27,850 nt of DNA from Lachnospiraceae bacterium. Lineage in GTDB: Bacteria > Bacillota > Clostridia > Lachnospirales > Lachnospiraceae. The stretch is taken from contig CAAFZP010000099.1 of NCBI GenBank assembly GCA_900767585.1, positions 1 to 27,850 on the forward strand, given 5' to 3'. Below, one piece after another: positions 6,575 through 14,928 of the stretch. A model generated the notes under the pieces. The model worked only from the letters and a program-made list of their open reading frames with translations. It did not search any database and was not told where the DNA came from. Position 1 is the first letter of the stretch; each line of letters starts with the position of its first letter. The position numbers and the translations under genes are program-made.

Positions 6575-9148
6575 TTATAAGTTTCTACCGCAGCACATCT
6601 TGTATTTCTTGCCGCTGCCACATGGACAAGGATCGTTTCGTCCAATCTTTGCGCTCTCGCGGCGGATCGGGCCTTTCTTTGCCGAATCATCTTTGTTCGT
6701 TCCGGTTACTTTTGCAACTTCTTCCCGTTCTACCTTCTGCTCAATCTTCACGTGAAGCAGCATGCGGACCGTGTCCTCCCGGATGGATGCTGTCATCTCA
6801 TTGAACATATCAAAACCGGCAAATTTGTATTCGACTACCGGGTCTTTGCTGCCATATGCCTGCAGCGTAATACCCTGACGAAGCTGTGTCATGTCATCCA
6901 AATGCGCCATCCACTTTTTGTCGATGACTTTCAGGAGTACGACACGCTCGATCTCACGGAAATGCTCCGGCTCCGGGAACTCTGCTTCCTTTGCTTCGTA
7001 TACTTTGGCAGCTTCTTCCTTGATTCTCTGCTTGAACTTATCCAGTTTTCCGGACTTTTTCTCTTCCTCGGTCAGCACAATCGGTTCCATCGGAATGATT
7101 GGGATCAGCAGCTGATTTAATTCTCCAATCTGCCACTCGCTCGGTGCAAGGTCCGAAGAACAGGTCTTATCAATATAATTCTCAACGGTATCCTGAATAA
7201 ACTTGAAGATGACATCCCGCATATTTTCGCCATCTAACACACGGCGGCGCTCTGCGTAGATTACTTCACGCTGGTCGTTATTTACCTGGTCATATTCCAT
7301 CAGATTCTTACGGATTGCAAAGTTGTTGCTCTCGATCTTCATCTGTGCTTTCTCGACGAATTTCGTGATTGTCTTATGCTGGATCTCTTCCCCTTCCGGA
7401 ATCTTCAACGCATCATAGACTGCCTTTACCTTCTCGGAACCGAACAGACGCATCAGATCATCATCCAGCGACAGATAAAACTTCGACTCACCCGGATCTC
7501 CCTGACGTCCGGCACGTCCACGCAGCTGATTGTCGATTCGGCGGGATTCGTGACGCTCGGTACCGATAATCTTCAGACCGCCAAGCGCTGCCACGCCTTC
7601 GCCAAGCTTGATATCCGTACCACGTCCGGCCATGTTTGTTGCGATCGTAACTGCGCCACGCTGTCCGGCCTGCGCTACGATTTCAGCCTCTAATTCATGG
7701 AACTTCGCATTCAATACTTTGTGCTGGATGCCACGTTTTGTGAGCATACGGCTCAGTTCCTCGGATGCATCGATCGTAATCGTACCAACCAGAACCGGTT
7801 GTCCTTTGTCATGTGCTTCGGCAACCGCATTTACGATTGCATCGAGTTTTTCTTTCTTTGTCTTGAATATAGAATCATGATGATCAATTCGCTGTACCGG
7901 CAGGTTTGTCGGAACAACAACGACATCCATGCCGTAGATCTCACGGAACTCTTCTTCCTCGGTCAGTGCTGTACCTGTCATACCTGCCTTCTTCTTATAT
8001 TTGTTGAAGAAGTTCTGGAAGGTAATCGTTGCCAGCGTACGGCTCTCCCGTTTTACTTTTACATTTTCCTTTGCCTCGATTGCCTGGTGAAGACCATCCG
8101 AGAAACGACGTCCCGGCATGATACGTCCTGTAAATTCATCGACAATCAAAACCTCATCGTCTTTTACGACATAATCCTTGTCACGGAACATGAGCGCATG
8201 TGCGCGCAATGCCATGATCATGTTGTGCTGGATATCAATATTATCCGCATCCGAGAAGTTGTCGATATGGAAGAACTGCTCGACTTCCTTGACACCCTGT
8301 GCAGTCAGTACGACCTGCTTGTCCTTCTCATCAACTAAGTAATCGCCATCTTCCTCAATCTCTGTACCCATGATGGCATCAAGCTTGCTGATCTCCAGCG
8401 AAGCGGTACCACGTTTCATCCGGCGTGCCAGATAATCACACATCTTATACAGATCGGTAGACTTGCCGCTCTGTCCGGAAATGATCAATGGTGTACGAGC
8501 CTCATCAATCAATACGGAATCGACCTCATCGACAATGGCATAATGCAGGTCACGCTGCACAAGCTGTTCCTTATAGATTACCATGTTGTCACGCAGATAG
8601 TCGAAACCAAGTTCGTTGTTCGTCACATATGTAATATCGCAGTTATAGGCTGCCCGTCTTTCATCGTTCTTGTCACTGTTCAGGATTACGCCTACGGTCA
8701 GTCCGAGGAATTCGTGTACCTGTCCCATCCACTCCGCATCACGCTTTGCCAGATAGTCGTTGACCGTTACGATATGAACACCTTTTCCTTCGAGTGCATT
8801 CAGATATGCAGGAAGCGTAGAAACCAGTGTCTTACCTTCACCGGTACGCATCTCCGGGATACGTCCCTGATGAAGCAGGATACCTCCGACCAGCTGCACG
8901 CGGTAATGCTTCATATGAAGCACACGGTCTGCTGCCTCACGGACAACCGCAAATGCCTCCGGAAGCAGATCATCGAGCGTCTCTCCCTTTTGCAGGCGTT
9001 CCTTAAATTCCGGTGTCTTCGCCTTCAGCTCTTCATCGCTCAGCGCCTGCATAGACTCATCGAGCGCCTCAATCTTATCAACGATCGGGTATATCTTCTT
9101 CAGCTCTTTATCGCTATGTGTTCCAAATATTTTCTCTATTACGCTCAT
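6575..9148 (-). CDS. secA: Protein translocase ATPase SecA
   Basis: 857 residues. This is the cytoplasmic motor that drives preproteins through SecYEG. Visible parts: Walker A MRTGEGKT (about 101-108), DEVDSVLIDEARTPLI (DEAD-type Walker B and following helix), the second ATPase lobe with the ATNMAGRGTDIKL and GRAGRQGDPG motifs, helical scaffold and wing regions, and a C-terminal zinc-binding tail CPCGSGKKYKMCCG that contacts SecB-like partners or the ribosome. GGGAGG precedes the ATG. It is full length, and prfB follows after 29 bases, a neighbour pair common in Firmicutes. Most surface proteins in this window would be its clients. Confidence 0.98.
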   Translation of the reverse strand: MSVIEKIFGTHSDKELKKIYPIVDKIEALDESMQALSDEELKAKTPEFKERLQKGETLDDLLPEAFAVVREAADRVLHMKHYRVQLVGGILLHQGRIPEMRTGEGKTLVSTLPAYLNALEGKGVHIVTVNDYLAKRDAEWMGQVHEFLGLTVGVILNSDKNDERRAAYNCDITYVTNNELGFDYLRDNMVIYKEQLVQRDLHYAIVDEVDSVLIDEARTPLIISGQSGKSTDLYKMCDYLARRMKRGTASLEISKLDAIMGTEIEEDGDYLVDEKDKQVVLTAQGVKEVEQFFHIDNFSDADNIDIQHNMIMALRAHALMFRDKDYVVKDDEVLIVDEFTGRIMPGRRFSDGLHQAIEAKENVKVKRESRTLATITFQNFFNKYKKKAGMTGTALTEEEEFREIYGMDVVVVPTNLPVQRIDHHDSIFKTKKEKLDAIVNAVAEAHDKGQPVLVGTITIDASEELSRMLTKRGIQHKVLNAKFHELEAEIVAQAGQRGAVTIATNMAGRGTDIKLGEGVAALGGLKIIGTERHESRRIDNQLRGRAGRQGDPGESKFYLSLDDDLMRLFGSEKVKAVYDALKIPEGEEIQHKTITKFVEKAQMKIESNNFAIRKNLMEYDQVNNDQREVIYAERRRVLDGENMRDVIFKFIQDTVENYIDKTCSSDLAPSEWQIGELNQLLIPIIPMEPIVLTEEEKKSGKLDKFKQRIKEEAAKVYEAKEAEFPEPEHFREIERVVLLKVIDKKWMAHLDDMTQLRQGITLQAYGSKDPVVEYKFAGFDMFNEMTASIREDTVRMLLHVKIEQKVEREEVAKVTGTNKDDSAKKGPIRRESAKIGRNDPCPCGSGKKYKMCCGRNL

Positions 9149-9193
9149 TTCTTACCTCCCTGAGCACTATTTCAATCTAATACCACAACTTGT

Positions 9194-9222
9194 AATATAA
9201 CATTAAATGATAGGTAACGCAA
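9194..9222 (-). promoter_or_regulatory. Probable sigma-A promoter of secA
   Basis: Minus-strand TTGCGT (9217-9222), a 17-base spacer and TATATT (9194-9199) lie upstream of the secA start, and downstream of the preceding terminator. Spacing is ideal and both hexamers are close to consensus. Confidence 0.6.
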
Positions 9223-9240
9223 GGAATTTATAAAGTAAAA

Positions 9241-9281
9241 GCAATCGCCTGCCGGTTACTGTATGTCCCGCAGGCGATTGC
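9241..9281 (-). terminator. Intrinsic terminator of the 402-residue lipoprotein gene
   Basis: Perfect 12-base arms (9241-9252 and 9270-9281) with a 17-base loop, followed on the minus strand by TTTTACTTT. It separates the lipoprotein gene from secA. Confidence 0.9.
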
Positions 9282-9314
9282 AAAAGGAGGTTGATTCAAA
9301 CCATCATATTCATT

Positions 9315-10523
9315 TTATTCCTCTGGTTTCTGTACATCCTCATAGTAAACTGCATTTTCCGGTTTTTTCACGTTATCTTCCACGCTATAGCTGTCCGCCT
9401 GTGCAGTCACAATATCGTTGTACAGATCATCATACGTTGCATATCCGACATATGCATGATCTGCTGTCTGAAATGCGGCTCCGTAAATTCCCAGGAAGCC
9501 CACTCCACCATCCGGCGTGCTTGTATTATTTAGATCTACCTCTACTGTACCATCTGCCTTGACAATCACATTATCAAATGCTGTAAAATAGAAGTAATCA
9601 AAGCTTCCCGCTGACTCTTCATTTGTTGCGGTAATCTTATGTACAATATAGACACGCTCATATGCATACGCATCATCCCACCAACGTTCCGACGGGTCTT
9701 TCGTCAACATGACATAGCATCCCAGATATTCCATATTCTGAAGTGTTTCCGTATCATTCCATCTTTGGGCAACATACGCACGAAAATCTGTTTCTGCTTC
9801 CTCCACCATAGCATTCACCGTTTCTTCCGGGATCTGCGACAATGAATCCGCATAACTATCCAGACCTTCCACCGTATATGTCATCTCTGTCCTTGTCGGA
9901 ATTTTGCCTAAATCATTTGCACATAATTCCTTCATATCATCTTCCGTTCTACCGCCATAGGAATATGTGATTTTTATTTCATCTCCGTTTTTTAATCCCT
10001 CTGTCTTGTCTGCTTCGAAAGATCCATCCGCGTCTTTATTTGCTTCTATTTTCAGTTTTCCGCTCGGAGACTGACCACTGACATTGATTGTGATCATCTC
10101 AAACGGGTCAAACTCTCCCGGTTTTTCGAGTCCATCCACTTTAACCTTTACCGGTTTGCACTTAAATACCACTTTGTATTGTTTCTTTAACATTTCCGGA
10201 TTTACGGTCCAGGTATACGTGATCTCATCTCCATTTTTGAGACCAGTTTTCTTGTCCCAGGAACCATCCTCGACCGCATCTTCCACCCGGTACAGAATAT
10301 CCGCATCATCCCAGCCGCCGCGCATGCCGGTCGTAGCAATCAAATCATTCTCAAATCTGCCTTCATCGAACTTTTCATGCACTTTTGCATAGCCATCCAT
10401 ACCCGTTATCTCATACGTCAGATAATCGTTTAAATCGATCTTCTCTGTTCCGCACCCGGTCATAACTGCAAGCACGCCGACCAGCATCAGCAGCAAACAT
10501 CCTATTTTCACAAATCTCTTCAT
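9315..10523 (-). CDS. Predicted lipoprotein with repeated beta-rich modules, function unknown
   Basis: 402 residues. The N-terminus is a lipoprotein signal with lipobox VMTGC (Cys24), so it is expected to be anchored on the outer face of the membrane. Two similar modules follow: each has a Y-(E/K)-(I/V)-x-G-(M/L/Y)-type opening and a Gly-Leu-Lys-Asn-Gly-Asp-Glu-Ile strand (around residues 93-100 and 178-185). A third opening appears near residue 215 (TYTVEGLDSYA). The C-terminal half has a Trp/Tyr-rich section and no motif I recognise. Similar modules occur in Lachnospiraceae surface proteins, sometimes with zinc ribbons; none is present here. GGGAGG lies 8 bases before the ATG. It follows the Dlt-like operon after 96 bases and ends in a strong terminator, so it may be transcribed with that operon or from its own promoter. 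Confidence 0.8.
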   Translation of the reverse strand: MKRFVKIGCLLLMLVGVLAVMTGCGTEKIDLNDYLTYEITGMDGYAKVHEKFDEGRFENDLIATTGMRGGWDDADILYRVEDAVEDGSWDKKTGLKNGDEITYTWTVNPEMLKKQYKVVFKCKPVKVKVDGLEKPGEFDPFEMITINVSGQSPSGKLKIEANKDADGSFEADKTEGLKNGDEIKITYSYGGRTEDDMKELCANDLGKIPTRTEMTYTVEGLDSYADSLSQIPEETVNAMVEEAETDFRAYVAQRWNDTETLQNMEYLGCYVMLTKDPSERWWDDAYAYERVYIVHKITATNEESAGSFDYFYFTAFDNVIVKADGTVEVDLNNTSTPDGGVGFLGIYGAAFQTADHAYVGYATYDDLYNDIVTAQADSYSVEDNVKKPENAVYYEDVQKPEE

Positions 10524-10553
10524 ACATTGTTCCTCCCTTATCCTTTGGTGTTC

Positions 10554-10604
10554 TCACCTGATGATACTAATATACAGGATTTAAGGAAGAACGTTTTCAG
10601 GTGA
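10554..10604 (-). promoter_or_regulatory. Interrupted inverted repeat in lipoprotein upstream region
   Basis: Perfect 8-base arms (10554-10561 and 10597-10604) lie 35 bases apart. A TATATT -10-like hexamer on the minus strand lies between them, without a good -35. It could be an operator pair or chance. It is too widely spaced to be a normal terminator. Confidence 0.3.
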
Positions 10605-10619
10605 AGTTTACAATATGCG

Positions 10620-12122
10620 TTACATCTGTGCTAACGCCTTGCGGTCAATCTTTCCATTTGCATTGTGCGGCATCTGATCCAGATATACCATCCGGTTTGG
10701 CAGCATATACTGCGGAATACGTTCAGAAAGCTTCGCAAGCATCGCCTTCTTATCCATCTGTGTTCCATCGTAGTACAGGATGATCTTCTTTCGTTCCATG
10801 TTGTAGGTACATGCACAGTCACGCACCTCCTCGATCTGGTACGCCGCCGTCTCGATCTCGCCAAGCTCGATGCGGTATCCCATATGTTTGATCTGGAAAT
10901 CTTTCCGCGATACATAGATCAGATCATCATTTTCATCATAATATACCAGATCTCCGGTGTGATAGATACGATCCGGGTAGCGGTCATGTGTCGGATTCTG
11001 GGTAAAGGATGCCGCGGTCTTCTCCGGGTTATGATAATAGCCAAGTGCCACACAGCAGCCACGCATGCAGAGTTCGCCGGTCTCGCCTTTCGCAACTTCC
11101 TTCCCATCCTCATCAAGCACAAGTGCCTGTGTATTCATGAGTGCCTTGCCAATCGGAAGCGGTTGTCCCTCCGGTTCTTTGCCTGTACGCACATATCCGG
11201 TACATACAAATGTCTCTGTCGGTCCGTACAGATTTGCATATACGACATCCGGCAGATTCTCCGCCCAGTAATCAAGCTGTTTTCGTGGAAGCACTTCCCC
11301 CGCAAACATCGCATGCTTCAGATACTCCGGTTTTACCGCGTCAAATGTCTTGAGCGTTGCAACAATTCCCATCGCCGAAGGCACCCAGAGGAAGGTCGAA
11401 ATCTTCTTCTCATTCATATACTCGATCAGCTTGACCGGGAATGCAAATAACTTCTGCGGGATAATCACCATCTTCGCCCCGAAATAAAGCGCACCATAAA
11501 CATCATGCATTGATACATCAAAATAAAGCGGTGCCTGGTTGCCGAATACATCCTCCGCATCATAAGAAAACTCTTTGTCGAGCCAGTCTAAGTAATTTAC
11601 GATCACCTGCTGTCCAACAAGCACGCCCTTCGGCACACCCGTGGAGCCGCTTGTAAAAAGCACATACAACGGATCCATGATTGTAAGCTTCTCCCACGCG
11701 CAGACCGAATCTGCCTGCGCATCGCTCACTTGCTGTGCATCCTCAAGCACGACAACTTTCGCGCCTGCCGCAAAGCTTTCTGCCTGTTCCTTGTGCACCT
11801 GATCGGTCAGCACGACCTTCGGCTGCAGCACACCCATGATCGTAGAGATTCGTTCTACCGGCATCTGGCTGTCGAGCGGGCAATAGAAATTCCCGCTGTA
11901 AAGCACCCCGAAGAAGCACGCAACACTGTCAATATTTTTATCCATAAATACCGCAACCGGATCCCGCATAGACTGCATTTCCCCTGCCAGCATATATCCA
12001 ACTTTTCTTGCAAACATGCGGATTTCCGCGTATGTATAAACCTTTTCGCTATCCTCATATGCTTCTTTGTCCGGGTGAAACTTTGCGTTTCGCTCCAGAT
12101 ATTCCAATACACACTGTATCAT
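10620..12122 (-). CDS. DltA-like amino-acid adenylating enzyme (carrier-protein ligase)
   Basis: 500 residues, the size of DltA, which activates an amino acid with ATP and loads it onto a carrier protein. Core adenylation motifs are visible: FTSGSTGVPKG (A3), NLYGPTETF (A5), YHTGDL (A7), FQIKHMGYRIELGEIE (A8) and NANGKIDR with the A10 lysine near the C-terminus. I chose the ATG at 12122 because AAGGAG is 6 bases upstream; the GTG at 12149 has none. The FDVSMHDVYG segment resembles the DltA version. At the position where DltA has FCGE this protein has FAGE (Ala274), which bears on substrate choice. The gene follows the carrier protein after 26 bases. No multidomain NRPS parts are attached. The amino acid is unproven: D-alanine is the default from context. 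Confidence 0.85.
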   Translation of the reverse strand: MIQCVLEYLERNAKFHPDKEAYEDSEKVYTYAEIRMFARKVGYMLAGEMQSMRDPVAVFMDKNIDSVACFFGVLYSGNFYCPLDSQMPVERISTIMGVLQPKVVLTDQVHKEQAESFAAGAKVVVLEDAQQVSDAQADSVCAWEKLTIMDPLYVLFTSGSTGVPKGVLVGQQVIVNYLDWLDKEFSYDAEDVFGNQAPLYFDVSMHDVYGALYFGAKMVIIPQKLFAFPVKLIEYMNEKKISTFLWVPSAMGIVATLKTFDAVKPEYLKHAMFAGEVLPRKQLDYWAENLPDVVYANLYGPTETFVCTGYVRTGKEPEGQPLPIGKALMNTQALVLDEDGKEVAKGETGELCMRGCCVALGYYHNPEKTAASFTQNPTHDRYPDRIYHTGDLVYYDENDDLIYVSRKDFQIKHMGYRIELGEIETAAYQIEEVRDCACTYNMERKKIILYYDGTQMDKKAMLAKLSERIPQYMLPNRMVYLDQMPHNANGKIDRKALAQM

Positions 12123-12148
12123 TGTTTTCTCCTTTTGCTTTTCTTTCA

Positions 12149-12373
12149 CTACTTTCTGTGCTTCTCGATCACTGCCATGATTGCATCAACCGAATCAAAA
12201 TTCTCCGGCACGACATCACTGACCGGAATATCCACGCCCATCTCATAAGAAATCTCTGAGATCAGGCTTAAGATTGCAAATGAATCCAGCACACCATCTG
12301 TCACCAGATTGCTTCTGCCCTCAAACTCTTCTCCCGGTACTAACTCCTCCAAAATCTCAATCAACTGTTCCAT
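12149..12373 (-). CDS. DltC-like acyl/peptidyl carrier protein
   Basis: 74 residues in a single carrier domain. The DSF motif (Ser31) is the expected phosphopantetheine attachment point, preceded by VTDGVLD as in DltC. It would hold the amino acid activated by the adjacent adenylating enzyme as a thioester and present it to the membrane acyltransferase. The start at 12373 (MEQLIEILEEL) is preferred because GGAGG lies 8 bases before it; the ATG at 12388, five codons earlier, has only a poor site and contains that GGAGG within its own coding sequence. It lies between the SGNH gene and the adenylating-enzyme gene with short gaps. Confidence 0.88.
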   Translation of the reverse strand: MEQLIEILEELVPGEEFEGRSNLVTDGVLDSFAILSLISEISYEMGVDIPVSDVVPENFDSVDAIMAVIEKHRK

Positions 12374-12396
12374 CAATTCATCCTCCATCTTTCTTT

Positions 12397-13374
12397 TTAT
12401 TTCAATTCTTTCTGTAAAACCATCTCACCGAACAGCTTTGAAAACGCTCTGGCGCTGTCGCCGTTCATATGTCCATCATAATCAACATAGTCTGCTGCAT
12501 CATGGGAATACGCAGAATAATATTTCATATTAAAATTATAATACGGTACACCCTGTGCCTTAAAATAATCACCGAAATATTTGTCTGCCTTTTCAAAGTT
12601 GTCCCAATTTTCTGACAAAGTCGCTGCAGGGATAGGCATGGTTGTCGCAACAAACGTCACGTCATGCGCTTTACAGAGCGCAATCAATTTGTCCATATAT
12701 TCCATATTCCCCTGATAAACCGCATCTTCCGAAAACTGTTCCGGCGTATATGTCGGGAACTTCGACACGTCGACCGGATATTTTTCTATAAATCCATTCT
12801 CATGATATTCCTGTGCAGCCCCCTTGAAATAAGAGGCTCCATAGTCGCCGCTTGATTTTCTGCGGACCGTATCCTTCATATGCGAAAGCTCATATTGGAG
12901 CGAATACTCATACGACGGGAAGAGCGCTGTACGGAAATCGCATTCCGGCATTGCTGCCATAAAGTAAGATAATTTTGCATACGAGACCGGAAATTCATGA
13001 TAAAACAACAGGTAATTGTTTCCTTCTTCCTTCTTTGTTGTGATATAACCGGGATCGAGTTCAAACACAAGCACCTTCGGACTTTGCTTCTCCAAAATCA
13101 GTTTCATCATATAATAGCAATCAATCGGGTACTCACCACCGACACAGAGATTGTGTCCGGTCAGTCCGGTTCCCTCGAGCATACTGTCCGGATCCAGCCC
13201 CATCTTGCCATTTGAGGTTCCCATGATAATCACATCCCGCGGCTCGCTCGTAACTGTATGGATATCATTTCGTATAAACGTACATGGATATAACACGTAA
13301 TCTAATCCGAACAGGATGGCAAAGGTCAGCAGCACACATACAACCACACGAATTATTCTTCTAAAATTGCGCAT
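12397..13374 (-). CDS. Membrane-anchored SGNH-type protein, DltD-like role
   Basis: 325 residues. An N-terminal membrane anchor (about 8-28) precedes an extracytoplasmic domain. GTSN with Ser54 is the likely nucleophile block, and a late D-G-H motif (Asp300, His302, followed by Met-Asn) supplies the rest of a Ser-Asp-His site of the SGNH hydrolase type. By position it should cooperate with the MBOAT protein, as DltD does with DltB, in passing an acyl or aminoacyl group to a surface polymer. Similarity to textbook DltD is weak at the sequence level, so DltD-like is a functional guess and AlgX/AlgJ-like acyltransferases are the alternative. Its ATG lies inside the MBOAT gene (14-base overlap), with GGGGG as ribosome binding site. 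Confidence 0.75.
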   Translation of the reverse strand: MRNFRRIIRVVVCVLLTFAILFGLDYVLYPCTFIRNDIHTVTSEPRDVIIMGTSNGKMGLDPDSMLEGTGLTGHNLCVGGEYPIDCYYMMKLILEKQSPKVLVFELDPGYITTKKEEGNNYLLFYHEFPVSYAKLSYFMAAMPECDFRTALFPSYEYSLQYELSHMKDTVRRKSSGDYGASYFKGAAQEYHENGFIEKYPVDVSKFPTYTPEQFSEDAVYQGNMEYMDKLIALCKAHDVTFVATTMPIPAATLSENWDNFEKADKYFGDYFKAQGVPYYNFNMKYYSAYSHDAADYVDYDGHMNGDSARAFSKLFGEMVLQKELK

Positions 13375-14866
13375 AGATGAACCCCCTTGCCACAGCCATC
13401 GGGCTGAGTAATCCGATGCAGATCAAAAGCAATGCGAAGATTGCAAACTGCGCATAAAACGGCAGCTTCGACAGGGCATCCCGCATCTTTACGCCCCGTT
13501 CCTGTATCACGCTTACCACAAACAAAATCACACATCCAACGCCAAGGATCAAAAGTGCATATGGCGTAAATGCCACGCCAAGCTTGCCCGACGATATCGT
13601 AAGCAATGTCGACGGATGGAAATTCGTCACACTCTGCACGATCATATACCAGGCCGTCTTCACAGAATCCACGCAGTCAAAATACCAGCTTAAGTTCATC
13701 AGTACAAATGTACGCAGAATCATAAATACCCGGTATCCAAAGGACTTGTCATTGATGTGCAGTTTTTTCTTCCATGTGCGGAAGCTGCCTGCCATAAATC
13801 CCGACAGTGCAATGATCACACCATTGTAAAGTCCCCATCCGATGTTATTCCACGTTGGTCCATGCCAGATACCTACAATGAAGAACACGATCAGGTTCGT
13901 AATTGCAACCGGAACATTCCGTCCAATCTTCTTGCCAAATGCCTTCCGGCTCCCATTTCCGACCTTCATCATGAATTTCGAGAGTGTCAATGGATAGAAC
14001 ACATAATCCTTCATCCATGTTCCAAGTGTGATATGCCAACGGTGCCAGAAATCCGTAATCGATGTCGCAAAAAACGGGCGTTTGAAATTCTCATCCAGAT
14101 TCACACCGAACATGTTCGCCACACCGAGCATGACATCAATGCCTCCGGCAAAATTGCCATACAGCTCGACGGTATAAAGCAACACGCCAAATGCCGCTGC
14201 ACCCGCGTATTTGTGCGGATCACCAAAGATTGCATCGCAGTAAACCGCCGCCCAGTCCGCGAGCACCATCTTCTTAAAAAAGCCCCAGAGAATACGTTCG
14301 AGACCATACTTGATATTATGCAGCGACCACGCATGCCCCTCATAAAGCTGATTGGCAAGTGTCTTGTATCTGCCAATCGGTCCCTGCAGAAGCTGTGGAA
14401 AAAATGCTACAAAAAGTGCGTATTTTCCGACATGATGTTCTGCCGGAATCCGCTTCCAGTACACATCGAGCAGATACCCGATCGTCTGAAACGTGTAGTA
14501 AGAGATTCCAAGCGGCAGTATAAAATTCACCATAGAAAAATGCTGGTGTGCCACCGCATTGATGTTCGTAATCACAAAGTTCGTATATTTCAGCACGCCA
14601 AGGATGCCGAGATTTAACAGCATCGCAAGCATAAGCGCGCATTTGCCGCTCTTTCCTTCTGCCTGCAGCTTCTCGATCCATCTGCCGCATGCGTAGGTAC
14701 TTATTGTCGAGCAAAGTATAAACGCCAGAGCCGGCACACTTGCGTACATATAATACGCATAGCTTATCACAAGCAGGATTGCCCATTGGAACTTCTTCGG
14801 ACACACATAATAGAGCACCAAAGAAGCAAGGACAAACAGTATAAATATATTTGATGTTATCGCCAT
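13361..14866 (-). CDS. MBOAT-family O-acyltransferase (DltB/AlgI-like)
   Basis: 501 residues with about ten or more membrane helices. The MBOAT signature is clear: FWHRWHITLGTWMKDYVFYPL, then a conserved His335 in GIWHGPTWNNIGWG. The family moves acyl or aminoacyl groups across or onto extracellular polymers. The length is nearer AlgI (about 480-520) than typical DltB (about 400), yet the carrier protein and adenylating enzyme in the same operon fit a Dlt route. I chose the ATG at 14866, where GGGAG is 7 bases upstream, over the GTG at 14884. It is first in the four-gene run and overlaps the SGNH gene by 14 bases. A terminator ends only 26 bases before its start, so no ordinary promoter fits between them. 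Confidence 0.88.
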   Translation of the reverse strand: MAITSNIFILFVLASLVLYYVCPKKFQWAILLVISYAYYMYASVPALAFILCSTISTYACGRWIEKLQAEGKSGKCALMLAMLLNLGILGVLKYTNFVITNINAVAHQHFSMVNFILPLGISYYTFQTIGYLLDVYWKRIPAEHHVGKYALFVAFFPQLLQGPIGRYKTLANQLYEGHAWSLHNIKYGLERILWGFFKKMVLADWAAVYCDAIFGDPHKYAGAAAFGVLLYTVELYGNFAGGIDVMLGVANMFGVNLDENFKRPFFATSITDFWHRWHITLGTWMKDYVFYPLTLSKFMMKVGNGSRKAFGKKIGRNVPVAITNLIVFFIVGIWHGPTWNNIGWGLYNGVIIALSGFMAGSFRTWKKKLHINDKSFGYRVFMILRTFVLMNLSWYFDCVDSVKTAWYMIVQSVTNFHPSTLLTISSGKLGVAFTPYALLILGVGCVILFVVSVIQERGVKMRDALSKLPFYAQFAIFALLLICIGLLSPMAVARGFIYAQF

Positions 14867-14892
14867 TCCTCTTCTCCCGATCACAACTCAAA

Positions 14893-14920
14893 AAAGGGAT
14901 GTCTGATCAAACATCCCTTT
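14893..14920 (-). terminator. Intrinsic terminator between the acidic lipoprotein gene and the MBOAT gene
   Basis: Perfect 10-base arms (14893-14902 and 14911-14920) with an 8-base loop. On the minus strand the stem ends in a run of six T. It is just past the lipoprotein stop at 14929. Confidence 0.85.
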
Positions 14921-14928
14921 CTTCGCTA

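Noticed and set aside
9291..9533. Plus-strand 80-codon frame with a hydrophobic start, following AAAGGAGG
   Set aside because: The Shine-Dalgarno-like bases touch the TTG start with no spacer, and the frame lies antisense to the end of the lipoprotein gene. The AGGAGG is likely chance next to the terminator.
12374..12388. Earlier ATG at 12388 for the carrier protein
   Set aside because: Only a poor A-rich site precedes it, while GGAGG sits between it and the ATG at 12373, which fits the carrier-domain start better.
13757..14617. Plus-strand 286-codon open frame
   Set aside because: It is antisense to the MBOAT gene, which has clear motifs, and contains no recognisable domain. Its length is a by-product of the MBOAT codon pattern.
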